A DNA stretch of 30,483 nt from JAMBLL01 sp964460075 (GTDB taxonomy: Bacteria; Actinomycetota; Acidimicrobiia; Spongiisociales; UBA5794), in assembly GCA_964460075.1 (NCBI GenBank), contig CAYWPC010000024.1, positions 1-30,483 of the forward strand, written 5' to 3'. The notes below the pieces were generated by a model. That model searched no databases. It was not told the DNA's origin and saw nothing but the letters and a program-made list of their open reading frames with translations. The position numbers and the translations under genes were made by a program. Below are positions 15,379 to 23,211 of the stretch, in pieces (position 1 is the stretch's first letter; every line of letters begins with the position of its first letter).

Positions 15379-17192
15379 TGCTCGTCACAGCAGCGCCGAA
15401 GCGGGACGTCGGTACCACCATGTTGCTCTCGGGCAACGAGGCCATAGCCAGAGGAGCGGTTGAAGCAGGGATATTGGTCGCTGCCGGTTATCCAGGAACA
15501 CCGAGTACCGAGATCCTCGAATCCATTGCGGACCGTGACGACATCGATGTGCGGTGGTCACCGAACGAGAAGGTGGCACTCGACGTGGCCCTTGGGGCGT
15601 CCCTGGGAGGCGTCAGGGCGCTCGCCACGATGAAGCACGTCGGCCTCAACGTCGCAGCCGACACGTTCATGACGCTGGCATACACAGGGGTGGGGGCCGG
15701 TCTCGTCATCGTCAGCGCCGACGACCCCGGCATGCACAGCTCCCAGAATGAGCAGGACAACCGGACATACGCACGAATGGCCGGAGTCCCCCTGCTCGAG
15801 CCGAGCGACAGCGCCGAGGCGAAGGAGTACACGGCCATCGCTTTCGACATCTCAGAGGAGTTCGACACCCCGGTGCTGATCCGCACGACAACCCGCGTCT
15901 CACACAACCGCGGCATCGTCGAGATCGGGCCACGAGTCGAGCACCCAGTAACGGGATTCGTTCGAAACGCAACCAAGTACGTGATGATTCCTGGGCACGC
16001 GAGGGGTCGGCGTCCTGTGCTCCTTGAACGTCTCGAGCGGTTGGCAGCGTACGCCGACGCGAGTCCCTTGACTGTCGAATCCGGCAGCGGCAACGACTTC
16101 GGTGTGGTGACTTCAGGCATTGCCCACCACTACGTTCGTGAGGTTCTCCCCGATGCTCGCATTCTGAAGCTGGGAATGACGTATCCCTTCCCCATGGATC
16201 GGATACGTGAGTTTGCAGAGTCGGTCGATCGGCTCTTCGTGGTCGAGGAACTCGACCCACACGTCGAAGACGCTATCCGCGCGGCGGGCATCGCGGTCGA
16301 AGGGAAGACCTTCTTCTCCCAAACAGGGGAGTTGAGCCCTGACGTGGTTCGCAGAGGATTCGCCGCAGCCGGAATCGTCGAGGAGCAGCCAACAATCGCT
16401 CCTGCACCGCTCACGGTCGCTCGCCCACCGCTCATGTGTCCCGGATGCCCCCACACACCGCCGTTCCTTGCCCTGAAACGGCTCGGAGCCGTCGTCACAG
16501 GCGATATCGGCTGCTACACCCTTGCCGCCCTTCAACCGCTGTCCGCCATGGACACGTGTGTGGCGATGGGGAGCAGCATCGGCATGGCAGTGGGCATGGC
16601 CGCCTCGGGAGGTGCAGGCGGGCCGGTCGTGGCCACGATTGGTGACTCGACGTTCCTACACGGTGGAGTTGCTGGCCTCACCGACGCGGTGTACAGCAAG
16701 GCCAACATAACGGTGCTCATCCTCGACAACGGTACGACCGCCATGACCGGTGGCCAGGAGCATCCAGGCACCGGATTGACCTTGCAGGGCTCAGATGCGA
16801 CACCGGTGGACCTCGTCGCCCTTGTGAAGGCCCTCGGTGTTCGTGACGTGAGCGTCGTTGATCCATACGACTTGGCCGCGACGTACAGCGCTCTCGAAGG
16901 TGCCATCGCGTACGCAGGTCCGTCGGTTGTGATCACGAACAGGCCATGTGTGGAAGCACCGATGAAGATCCGCGACACACCCTATGAAGTGATCGCAGAG
17001 GATTGCACGGCCTGCCAGGCATGCATGACACCAGGCTGCCCTTCGATCGTCTGGTCAGATGAGACTTTCGAGGGAAGGCGCAAGGTCGTTATCGACACGT
17101 TGACGTGCACGGGATGCACGCTCTGCGTCCAGCTCTGCCCGCCACGCGCAATCGTGCTCGTCACCAACCGAAAGGAGACCGCCAATGTCTGA
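15378..17192 (+). CDS. iorA: Indolepyruvate:ferredoxin oxidoreductase-type alpha subunit
   Basis: The ATG at 15378 overlaps the previous stop (TGATG) and gives 604 residues, normal for IorA. The N-terminal pyrimidine-binding domain has 'LLSGNEAIARGAVEAG' and 'AGYPGTPSTEI'. The C-terminal TPP domain has 'CPGCPHTPP', 'GDIGCYT' and 'GDSTFLHGG' with the closing 'LDNGTTAMTGGQ'. The C-terminus carries two [4Fe-4S] motifs, 'CTACQACMTPGCP' and 'CTGCTLCVQLCP'. IorAB decarboxylates aryl-pyruvates to acyl-CoA while reducing ferredoxin. Here it may serve to make reduced ferredoxin for benzoyl-CoA reductase or to process an aromatic 2-oxoacid. The true substrate cannot be read from the sequence. Confidence 0.88.
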   Translation: MLVTAAPKRDVGTTMLLSGNEAIARGAVEAGILVAAGYPGTPSTEILESIADRDDIDVRWSPNEKVALDVALGASLGGVRALATMKHVGLNVAADTFMTLAYTGVGAGLVIVSADDPGMHSSQNEQDNRTYARMAGVPLLEPSDSAEAKEYTAIAFDISEEFDTPVLIRTTTRVSHNRGIVEIGPRVEHPVTGFVRNATKYVMIPGHARGRRPVLLERLERLAAYADASPLTVESGSGNDFGVVTSGIAHHYVREVLPDARILKLGMTYPFPMDRIREFAESVDRLFVVEELDPHVEDAIRAAGIAVEGKTFFSQTGELSPDVVRRGFAAAGIVEEQPTIAPAPLTVARPPLMCPGCPHTPPFLALKRLGAVVTGDIGCYTLAALQPLSAMDTCVAMGSSIGMAVGMAASGGAGGPVVATIGDSTFLHGGVAGLTDAVYSKANITVLILDNGTTAMTGGQEHPGTGLTLQGSDATPVDLVALVKALGVRDVSVVDPYDLAATYSALEGAIAYAGPSVVITNRPCVEAPMKIRDTPYEVIAEDCTACQACMTPGCPSIVWSDETFEGRRKVVIDTLTCTGCTLCVQLCPPRAIVLVTNRKETANV

Positions 17193-18063
17193 GAGGTCTC
17201 GTGGTCTTCTCCTTGCAGGGGTTGGTGGCCAGGGAGTGATCCTGGCCAGCATGATCGTTGCTGATGCTCTCGTGCGTGCCGGTCACGACATAAAGCAGAG
17301 CGAGGTGCATGGGATGGCTCAACGTGGTGGATCCGTGTTCAGCCATATCCGTTGGGGATCGAATGTCGACAGCCCCCTCGTCCCGCTTGGGAGCGCAGAG
17401 GTGTTGGCGGCGTTCGAATGGGCAGAGGCGATCCGCTGGGTCGAATATGTCAGGGAGGGTGGTGCGGTTGTAGCTGACGTCCGCACGATCGTTCCTCCAG
17501 GTGCATGCAACGACCATCGATCCTGGTCAACACGATATCCGGGCATCGACGCGGAGCTCTTTGCGAGCAGACAGCTCAAGACCCGCTTGATCGACGCAGC
17601 CGCCACAGCAACCGCGCTTGGCAATGTGAGGGCTGCAAACAGTGTGATCCTCGGATCGGTTGCCGCCTTTCTCGATATCGATATCGTCCATTGGGAGGCG
17701 GCGATCGAGCATCTCGTGCCTCGTGGAACGGTAGAAGTGAACCTCGCTGCGTTCAGAGCTGGTCGTGAGGTGGCAAAGGCACGAGTGCCACGCCCAGCAC
17801 CGGAGCCCGAGGGAGTTTCCGGGCCTCACCAGATCGACATCCGGCACGACTGGTGCAAGGGTTGCGACATCTGCTCGCGGGTGTGCCCTGAGTACTGTCT
17901 GGCGGTCGACGTCGACGGGAAGCTCACCATTGTGAACGCAGACGCATGTACCGGCTGCAGGCTGTGCGAGCTTCTCTGCCCCGACTTCGCCATCAGCATT
18001 GAACCTCCGAAGGAACCCGCCTTGGTGGGAGAGCACGCTACACAGGGAGAAGACGCGCGATGA
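17185..18063 (+). CDS. iorB: IorB-type gamma subunit fused to a 2[4Fe-4S] ferredoxin
   Basis: This 292-residue protein overlaps iorA by 8 bp and korA by 4 bp. Residues 1-195 are a 2-oxoacid oxidoreductase gamma domain ('GVGGQGVILASMIVADAL', 'SEVHGMAQRGGSVFSHIR'). Residues about 215-275 are a bacterial 2[4Fe-4S] ferredoxin with two perfect motifs, 'CKGCDICSRVCP' and 'CTGCRLCELLCP'. Simple IorB proteins are about 200 residues, so the fusion is noteworthy. The ferredoxin part resembles the delta subunit (KorD) of 2-oxoglutarate:ferredoxin oxidoreductases, and the next genes are korA and korB. It may serve both enzymes and pass electrons to benzoyl-CoA reductase; no stand-alone ferredoxin gene is seen in the window. 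Confidence 0.85.
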   Translation: MSERSRGLLLAGVGGQGVILASMIVADALVRAGHDIKQSEVHGMAQRGGSVFSHIRWGSNVDSPLVPLGSAEVLAAFEWAEAIRWVEYVREGGAVVADVRTIVPPGACNDHRSWSTRYPGIDAELFASRQLKTRLIDAAATATALGNVRAANSVILGSVAAFLDIDIVHWEAAIEHLVPRGTVEVNLAAFRAGREVAKARVPRPAPEPEGVSGPHQIDIRHDWCKGCDICSRVCPEYCLAVDVDGKLTIVNADACTGCRLCELLCPDFAISIEPPKEPALVGEHATQGEDAR

Positions 18064-19196
18064 GTGGAGCGCAACTCATTCAGGGCAACGAAGCATGCGT
18101 CAAGGGCGCTTTGGCGGTTGGATGTCGTTTCTACGGCGGCTATCCGATAACTCCCTCATCGGAGATTGCCGAGCAGATGGTGCGGCTGCTGCCTGGTGTC
18201 GATGGTGTGTTCGTTCAGATGGAGGACGAAATATCATCGCTAGCGTCGGTCATTGGAGCCTCTCTCGCGGGATCGAAGGCGATGACGGCAACGAGTGGTC
18301 CAGGATTCTCCTTGATGCAGGAACACATCGGTTTCGCAGCGATGACCGAAGTTCCCTGCGTCGTCGTCAACGTCATGCGTGGCGGTCCAAGCACGGGGCT
18401 TCCAACATCCCCATCTCAGGGAGACGTGATGCAGGCACGCTGGGGGACACACGGCGACCATCCCATAATCGTTCTCGCTCCGTCGTCGGTAGGTGAGGTC
18501 TTCGATCTCACCGTGCGCGCCTTCAACTTGGCTGAGCGTTTCCGCACGCCTGTCATCGTCTTGTACGACGAGATCATTGGGCACACGAGGGAGAGCGTCG
18601 TGCTCCCCGACTCAATCGAGATCGTGGACCGGGTTCGCCCGAACGGCGATCCGAGTGAGTTCTGGCCGATGGTCGCCCCAGATGACGGTGTCCCCCCCTT
18701 GCCGGCGTTCGGGGACGGCTATCGGTTCCATGTAACGGGGCTTACCCACGACGAACGCGGCTTCCCGACGAACGACTCGGAGGTTGCTGAGGCTCTCATC
18801 ACACGACTCCACCGCAAGATCGAGGCGCACGAGGACGAGATCGTCGAGGTAGAGAGATTCATGCTGGATGATGCAGACATCGCAATCCTCGCATACGGGA
18901 TTGTCGGCAGGTCTGCTCGTGAAGCTGTCGAGCGTGCCAGAGCACAAGGGATCAAGGTTGGTCTGATCCGACCGATCACGCTGTGGCCCTTCCCCTATGG
19001 CCAGGTGGCCGAGGTTGCCAAGAAGGTTGATACGATCGTTGTCGCCGAGATGAACCTCGGACAGATCATCGGTGAGGTCGAGCGTGCAGCAGCCGGACAG
19101 GCAGAGATCGTCGGTTACTTGCGCGTCGACGGCGAACCGATAACTCCCACAGCGCTTCTCAACGCAGTGACACCAGGTGAAGGAGAGCAACGATGA
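18060..19196 (+). CDS. korA: 2-Oxoglutarate (2-oxoacid):ferredoxin oxidoreductase alpha subunit
   Basis: This 378-residue protein overlaps the previous gene (ATGA). Conserved segments are 'LIQGNEACVKGALAVGCRFYGGYPITPSSEI' split over residues 5-35, 'QMEDEISSLASVIGASLAG', 'TSGPGFSLMQEHIGFA' and 'VMRGGPSTGLPTSPSQGD', followed by a C-terminal transketolase-C-like domain ('AILAYGIVGRSA', 'LIRPITLWPFP'). It forms the TPP-dependent alpha-beta core with KorB, turning a 2-oxoacid plus CoA into acyl-CoA, CO2 and two reduced ferredoxins. In Thauera aromatica the 2-oxoglutarate enzyme is the electron donor system for benzoyl-CoA reductase, which explains its place here. Branched-chain 2-oxoacids are an alternative substrate. 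Confidence 0.88.
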   Translation: MSGAQLIQGNEACVKGALAVGCRFYGGYPITPSSEIAEQMVRLLPGVDGVFVQMEDEISSLASVIGASLAGSKAMTATSGPGFSLMQEHIGFAAMTEVPCVVVNVMRGGPSTGLPTSPSQGDVMQARWGTHGDHPIIVLAPSSVGEVFDLTVRAFNLAERFRTPVIVLYDEIIGHTRESVVLPDSIEIVDRVRPNGDPSEFWPMVAPDDGVPPLPAFGDGYRFHVTGLTHDERGFPTNDSEVAEALITRLHRKIEAHEDEIVEVERFMLDDADIAILAYGIVGRSAREAVERARAQGIKVGLIRPITLWPFPYGQVAEVAKKVDTIVVAEMNLGQIIGEVERAAAGQAEIVGYLRVDGEPITPTALLNAVTPGEGEQR

Positions 19197-20017
19197 GCGA
19201 CGTCAAGACCTACCTTCGTGAGTGGGCGATGCCCCACGTCCTGTGTCCAGGTTGCGCCCACGGAATCGTGCTCAGATCGTTTCTGACCGCCGTCGACCAG
19301 CTGCAGCTCGACCAGGACAAACTCACCATGGTGGCAGGCATCGGTTGTAGCTCCAGACTGGTCGGGTATGTGGACTTTTGCACGTTGCACGGCACCCACG
19401 GACGCGCCCCGGCATTCGCGACGGGGCTGAAGCTTGCTCGACCCGATTTGAATGTCGTGGTGGTGACGGGGGACGGGGATGGTCTCGGCATAGGAGGCAA
19501 CCACCTCATCCATGCGGCCCGCAGAAACATCGACATCACGGTCCTGATGCTCAACAACTCGATATACGGGATGACCGGAGGCCAGGCTGCTCCAACCACA
19601 CCAGAAGGAGCCGTGGCGTCAACCACTCCAGCCGGTAACACCGAGCCGAACTTCGACGCCTGCAAGCTACTCATCGGCGCAGGAGCATCCTTTGTGGCCA
19701 GGGTGCTTGCCGCGAATCCCATCGAGATGACGAAGGTCATGGTCGATGGCCTCAACCATTCCGGTTTCTCCTTCATTGAGGTCATTAGCGATTGTCCCGA
19801 GTACTTCGGGCGGTACAACAAGATCGGGAGCGGTGCCGAGATGTTGACTTGGATGTCGGTGCGAGACGAGGGTGTCTCTGGTCCGCTGTCCTCGAAGAAG
19901 TTCGTGAACTTTGTGCCAACGTCCGTGCCGCCACCAGGGCTGGAAACAGGTGTGCTCATGAGCGAGATGCGACCGGTGTTCTCCGGTGTACGAAGGGAAG
20001 ATGATCGTGAGTCGTAG
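19193..20017 (+). CDS. korB: 2-Oxoglutarate (2-oxoacid):ferredoxin oxidoreductase beta subunit
   Basis: This 274-residue protein overlaps korA (ATGA) and korC. The TPP-binding domain is intact: 'CPGCAHGIVLRSF', 'GIGCSSRL', 'GDGDGLGIGGNHLIHAARR' and 'LNNSIYGMTGGQ'. Cysteines in the first two motifs and in 'VDFCTLHGTHGR' are those that usually hold a [4Fe-4S] cluster in beta subunits. Length and layout match KorB. The enzyme would oxidise 2-oxoglutarate made by the citric-acid reactions to succinyl-CoA while reducing ferredoxin. Translation is coupled with alpha and gamma subunits, so a KorABC complex with the IorB-fused ferredoxin as delta is likely. Confidence 0.88.
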   Translation: MSDVKTYLREWAMPHVLCPGCAHGIVLRSFLTAVDQLQLDQDKLTMVAGIGCSSRLVGYVDFCTLHGTHGRAPAFATGLKLARPDLNVVVVTGDGDGLGIGGNHLIHAARRNIDITVLMLNNSIYGMTGGQAAPTTPEGAVASTTPAGNTEPNFDACKLLIGAGASFVARVLAANPIEMTKVMVDGLNHSGFSFIEVISDCPEYFGRYNKIGSGAEMLTWMSVRDEGVSGPLSSKKFVNFVPTSVPPPGLETGVLMSEMRPVFSGVRREDDRES

Positions 20018-20543
20018 CGAAGTTCGGATCGCAGGTGCGGGCGGTCAGGGTGTCGTGACTGCTGGCAGAATCCTCGCAGAAGCCGCGATCCTGTCCGGCC
20101 GCGAATCTACCCACAGCCAGGTGTACGGTCCCCAGTCTCGTGGCGGGGCCAGCCGCTCGGACATCGTGATTGCGACGGAGAGTATTGGTTTTCCGTTAGC
20201 AGACAGCATCGACATTCTCGTCGTCTTGAGTGCAGAGGCCTACACGAGGTACACCCCAGAGTTGGGCGACGAAGGCCGCTTGATCGTCGACAGTCGATGC
20301 GCACCCGATGACCGCAACGGTCACACCAACCGATTCTCGGTGGTCGACACGGCACGTGCAATCTCGGGTGGTCAACTGATTACGGGCGTTGTCGCCCTCG
20401 GCGTCCTGCAGGCGCTCGAGGGAGTCGTCGACGCTGATGCTCTGCGAGAGGCGGTAGCTGCGAGAGTTCCAGCGAAACACCAGGCGATGAACATGGAGGC
20501 GTTGGCTGCCGGCATGAATCTCGTCGATGGTGGAGCGTCATGA
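20007..20543 (+). CDS. korC: 2-Oxoacid:ferredoxin oxidoreductase gamma subunit
   Basis: I favour the GTG at 20007, with GGGAAG six bases upstream, giving 178 residues; ATG 20001 and GTG 19986 are in the same frame. It is a stand-alone gamma domain: 'RIAGAGGQGVVTAGRILAEAA', 'STHSQVYGPQSRGGASRSDIVIA', and 'ITGVVALGVLQAL'. It is a homologue of the first part of the IorB fusion, so the operon holds two gamma domains, one for each catalytic core. It overlaps korB by about 10 bp and tetR by 4 bp. It has no Fe-S motif of its own. Confidence 0.85.
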   Translation: MSRSEVRIAGAGGQGVVTAGRILAEAAILSGRESTHSQVYGPQSRGGASRSDIVIATESIGFPLADSIDILVVLSAEAYTRYTPELGDEGRLIVDSRCAPDDRNGHTNRFSVVDTARAISGGQLITGVVALGVLQALEGVVDADALREAVAARVPAKHQAMNMEALAAGMNLVDGGAS

Positions 20544-21166
20544 CAAACGCTCCAACGAGTAGGGAGCGGATTCGCAGTGAGGCCGCGGCGCTTTTTCGTG
20601 AGAAGGGCTTCAACGGGACGAGCATGGCCGAACTGGCGAGCGCTGTGGGGATGACGAAGTCGAGCCTCTATCACCACTTTCCCAGCAAGCAGGCGCTGCT
20701 GTCGGAGATCATCGAGTTGACAGTGAGCCGCGTCACTCCGCTGGTGCGAGAGGTCGCTGAGTCAAACCTTCCTATCCGAGAGCGTCTCGGCAGAGCGGTC
20801 GTGCTCCACACCGTTGAGGCGATTCGTGATAGGGATGCCGTAGCGTGCTTCATCGAGGAGGGCCGATACCTGTCTCCCGACTTCATGGAGACGCACGTGG
20901 CCAATCGAGATCGCTACGAGAGCCTCTTTCGGGCGATGTTCGAGGAGGGCATCGCGTCGGGTGACTTCATCGATCAGGATGTTGGCATTGCCGTCAAGGC
21001 CATCCTCGGAATGAGTAACTCGGTAGTACGTTGGTACAGGCCAGACGGTGCTTACTCGCCAGAAGAGATCGCATCGGAGTTCGCTCACTTTGCTGTGCGG
21101 GGTGCAGCGATGGCTCGAACAGTTCGCCCTCCGATCGAGGAAGTAGCACATGAGCGGAGCGCTTGA
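20540..21166 (+). CDS. Second TetR-family regulator, inside the catabolic operon
   Basis: This 208-residue TetR protein begins with ATGA overlapping korC and ends 17 bp into the CoA-transferase gene. The HTH is clear: 'AAALFREKGFNGTSMAELASAVGMTKSSLYHHFPSKQALL'-like spacing over residues 14-53, with recognition helix 'MTKSSLYHHF', close to but not the same as that of the first TetR ('VTKGGLYHHF'). The C-terminal domain is of the common acyl-CoA-sensing size. There is no promoter or operator just before it, so its expression depends on the operon promoter at 14042. It may act on the palindromes at 13848 and 14082, or on targets outside the window. Confidence 0.85.
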   Translation: MTNAPTSRERIRSEAAALFREKGFNGTSMAELASAVGMTKSSLYHHFPSKQALLSEIIELTVSRVTPLVREVAESNLPIRERLGRAVVLHTVEAIRDRDAVACFIEEGRYLSPDFMETHVANRDRYESLFRAMFEEGIASGDFIDQDVGIAVKAILGMSNSVVRWYRPDGAYSPEEIASEFAHFAVRGAAMARTVRPPIEEVAHERSA

Positions 21167-22355
21167 CGGCATAACGGTGCTCGACATCTCCCAGGGCGCT
21201 GCGGGCCCTACGTGTGCCATGCACCTCGGCGACCTGGGTGCGACCATCATCAAGATCGAGCCGCCCGGTGGCGAGTGGGGGCGCAGGTTGGGCCCTCCGT
21301 TCGTCGGTGGAGTTGCCGCTGCGTTTCTCGGCATGAACCGCAACAAGCGCAGCGCCGTTGTTGACCTCAAGAAGCCTGGAGGATCCGAGGTCGTGCTGCG
21401 TCTATCGGAGCACAGCGACATCGCCCTGGAAAGTTTTCGTCCGGGTGTTGCAGATCGTCTCGGTATTGGATACGACGCCATGGCTGCTCGCAACCCACGG
21501 CTGATCTACGCGGCAATCTCCGCGTTCGGTCAGCAGGGCCCGTGGCGCGATCGTCCTGGCGTCGATGGCATCGCCCAGGCCATGGGCGGAATCATGAGTG
21601 TCACAGGAACCCCGGACGGTCCGCCCGTCAAAGTTGGTGTTCCAGCTGCAGACATGGCTGGCGGTGTATTCGCGTCCCAGACCATTCTGGCTGCCCTGTT
21701 CGCGAGGGAGCGAACCGGCCGAGGGCAACGTGTTGACGTGTCCCTCCTCGATTCCCTTCTCGCGTATCAGGTCGTGCCCCTGTCGATGTTTCTCGCTAGC
21801 GGTAAATCACCGCAACGTTTGGGGAGTGCGGCCCCGTATGCGGCCCCAAACGAGGCGTTCCCGACCAGCGACGGTCATGTGATGGTTGCTGCCTACACCC
21901 CGAAGCGATGGCCTGCGCTATGTCGCGTTCTCGGCGATCCTGGCCTGGCGGACGACCCGAGATTCGACACCAACGAGAAGCGCGTCAACGCAAGACCTGC
22001 CCTTCGTGAAGTATTGGAGCCGCTGTTTCGCACCAGGACCACGGCAGAGTGGATCGACATGCTCGACGATGCCGACGTGCTGTGCGGACCGCTCCTGACG
22101 TACGAGGAACTGGTGGCCGAGGCCCACGTTGCCGGTGGAGACGCTTTCACGACGGTCGAACATCCCGCTGTCGGGGAGATCCGCGCACCGGTCTTTCCCG
22201 GTCGGTTGTCTGACACGCCGGCGGACGCATCGATGCCACCCCCGCCACTACCAGGCGAGCACTCTGAGGAGATTCTCCAAGAGGCCGGCTTCGATGATCG
22301 TGAGATCCAGGAGTTGATGCGAAGCGGTGTGGTGTGTGGTTCCGATGAGCAATGA
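21150..22355 (+). CDS. Class III (CaiB/BaiF) CoA-transferase
   Basis: This 401-residue protein has the full class III fold. It opens with 'LDGITVLDISQGAAGPTCAMHLGDLGATIIKIE' over residues 5-37, has 'NRNKRSAVVDLKKPGG', and places Asp168 in 'GVPAADMAGGVFA', which corresponds to the catalytic Asp that carries the acyl-anhydride in formyl-CoA transferase. These enzymes move CoA between carboxylic acids. As no benzoate-CoA ligase is encoded here, it could activate an aromatic or alicyclic acid with, for example, succinyl-CoA made by the Kor enzyme. BbsEF of toluene degradation belong to this class, but those are two-subunit; here only one gene is present. The substrate is inferred. Confidence 0.85.
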   Translation: MSGALDGITVLDISQGAAGPTCAMHLGDLGATIIKIEPPGGEWGRRLGPPFVGGVAAAFLGMNRNKRSAVVDLKKPGGSEVVLRLSEHSDIALESFRPGVADRLGIGYDAMAARNPRLIYAAISAFGQQGPWRDRPGVDGIAQAMGGIMSVTGTPDGPPVKVGVPAADMAGGVFASQTILAALFARERTGRGQRVDVSLLDSLLAYQVVPLSMFLASGKSPQRLGSAAPYAAPNEAFPTSDGHVMVAAYTPKRWPALCRVLGDPGLADDPRFDTNEKRVNARPALREVLEPLFRTRTTAEWIDMLDDADVLCGPLLTYEELVAEAHVAGGDAFTTVEHPAVGEIRAPVFPGRLSDTPADASMPPPPLPGEHSEEILQEAGFDDREIQELMRSGVVCGSDEQ

Positions 22356-22379
22356 TTGTGGTGACGAGAGGAGACTGCA

Positions 22380-23189
22380 GTGACGGATGAGCAAGTAAGC
22401 GCCGCGGAGGAGCCCGTGCTCTATGAGCGCGATGGCGCCGTTGGGGTGCTGACCCTGAACCGACCCAACGCACTCAACGCGATGACAGTGGCGATGCTCG
22501 AGACGATGGCCACCATTCTTGCCGAGATCGAGGCTGACCCCGATACCAGGGCTCTGGTGGTTACTGGGGCAGGGGAGAAGGCGTTCTGCGTTGGTGCCGA
22601 TCTCAAGAGTCGTGGCAAGGAGTTCGAGGCTGGTCTCATCCACGACCCGCTCGGTCTGTTGGTACGTGATGTCTTCGGTCGTTTCGAGAACTTACACGTC
22701 CCTGTCATCATCGCGATTTCAGGCTACGCGCTCGGTGGCGGCCTCGAGTTGGCGCTCTCAGGAGACCTGCGGATTGCAACACAGAGTGCGCGGCTCGGTT
22801 TCCCCGAAGCAAAGGTAGGGAGTTTGCCTGGTGCAGGAGGGACGCAGCGGGCTACGCGTTTGATCGGACCAGGGTTCACCAAGGAATTGATGTTCACAGC
22901 CGACCACATCAGTGCCGAAGATGCGCTGCGTATGGGACTCGTGAATCGCGTGGTTCCAGACGACGAACTGATGGAGCAGACAATGGCTCTTGCACAGCGC
23001 ATTGCGAGTCGTGCACCGTTGTCACATGATCGGGTTAAGGCATTGGTCAACAGAGCAACCGAAACCGACATCGAGACCGGTCTCGAACTCGAGTCGACCA
23101 GCCACGCCGTGCTGCGTGCCAGTGAAGATCGCAACGAGGGGATCCAGGCTTTCATCGAGAAGCGATCCCCGGAATTCAAAGGTCGATGA
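22380..23189 (+). CDS. Enoyl-CoA hydratase
   Basis: The GTG at 22380 follows GAGAGGAG and gives 269 residues. The crotonase motifs are complete, with both catalytic Glu residues: 'AFCVGADLKSRG' (oxyanion hole), 'GYALGGGLELALSGDLRIA' and 'GFPEAKVGSLPGAGGTQR'. It should hydrate a linear 2-enoyl-CoA to the 3-hydroxyacyl-CoA. The strict benzoyl-CoA route does not need it, because Oah yields 3-hydroxypimelyl-CoA directly, so it may serve side-chain or pimelyl-CoA oxidation. It lies 24 bp after the CoA-transferase and 22 bp before the SDR gene, in an order like part of a beta-oxidation set. Confidence 0.85.
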   Translation: MTDEQVSAAEEPVLYERDGAVGVLTLNRPNALNAMTVAMLETMATILAEIEADPDTRALVVTGAGEKAFCVGADLKSRGKEFEAGLIHDPLGLLVRDVFGRFENLHVPVIIAISGYALGGGLELALSGDLRIATQSARLGFPEAKVGSLPGAGGTQRATRLIGPGFTKELMFTADHISAEDALRMGLVNRVVPDDELMEQTMALAQRIASRAPLSHDRVKALVNRATETDIETGLELESTSHAVLRASEDRNEGIQAFIEKRSPEFKGR

Positions 23190-23211
23190 GCGTACCGAGG
23201 AGGTAGCAAAC

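Noticed and set aside
22990..23211. N-terminal extension of the SDR gene
   Set aside because: It overlaps the hydratase gene; the SDR fold begins at GTG 23212, which has a strong ribosome site.
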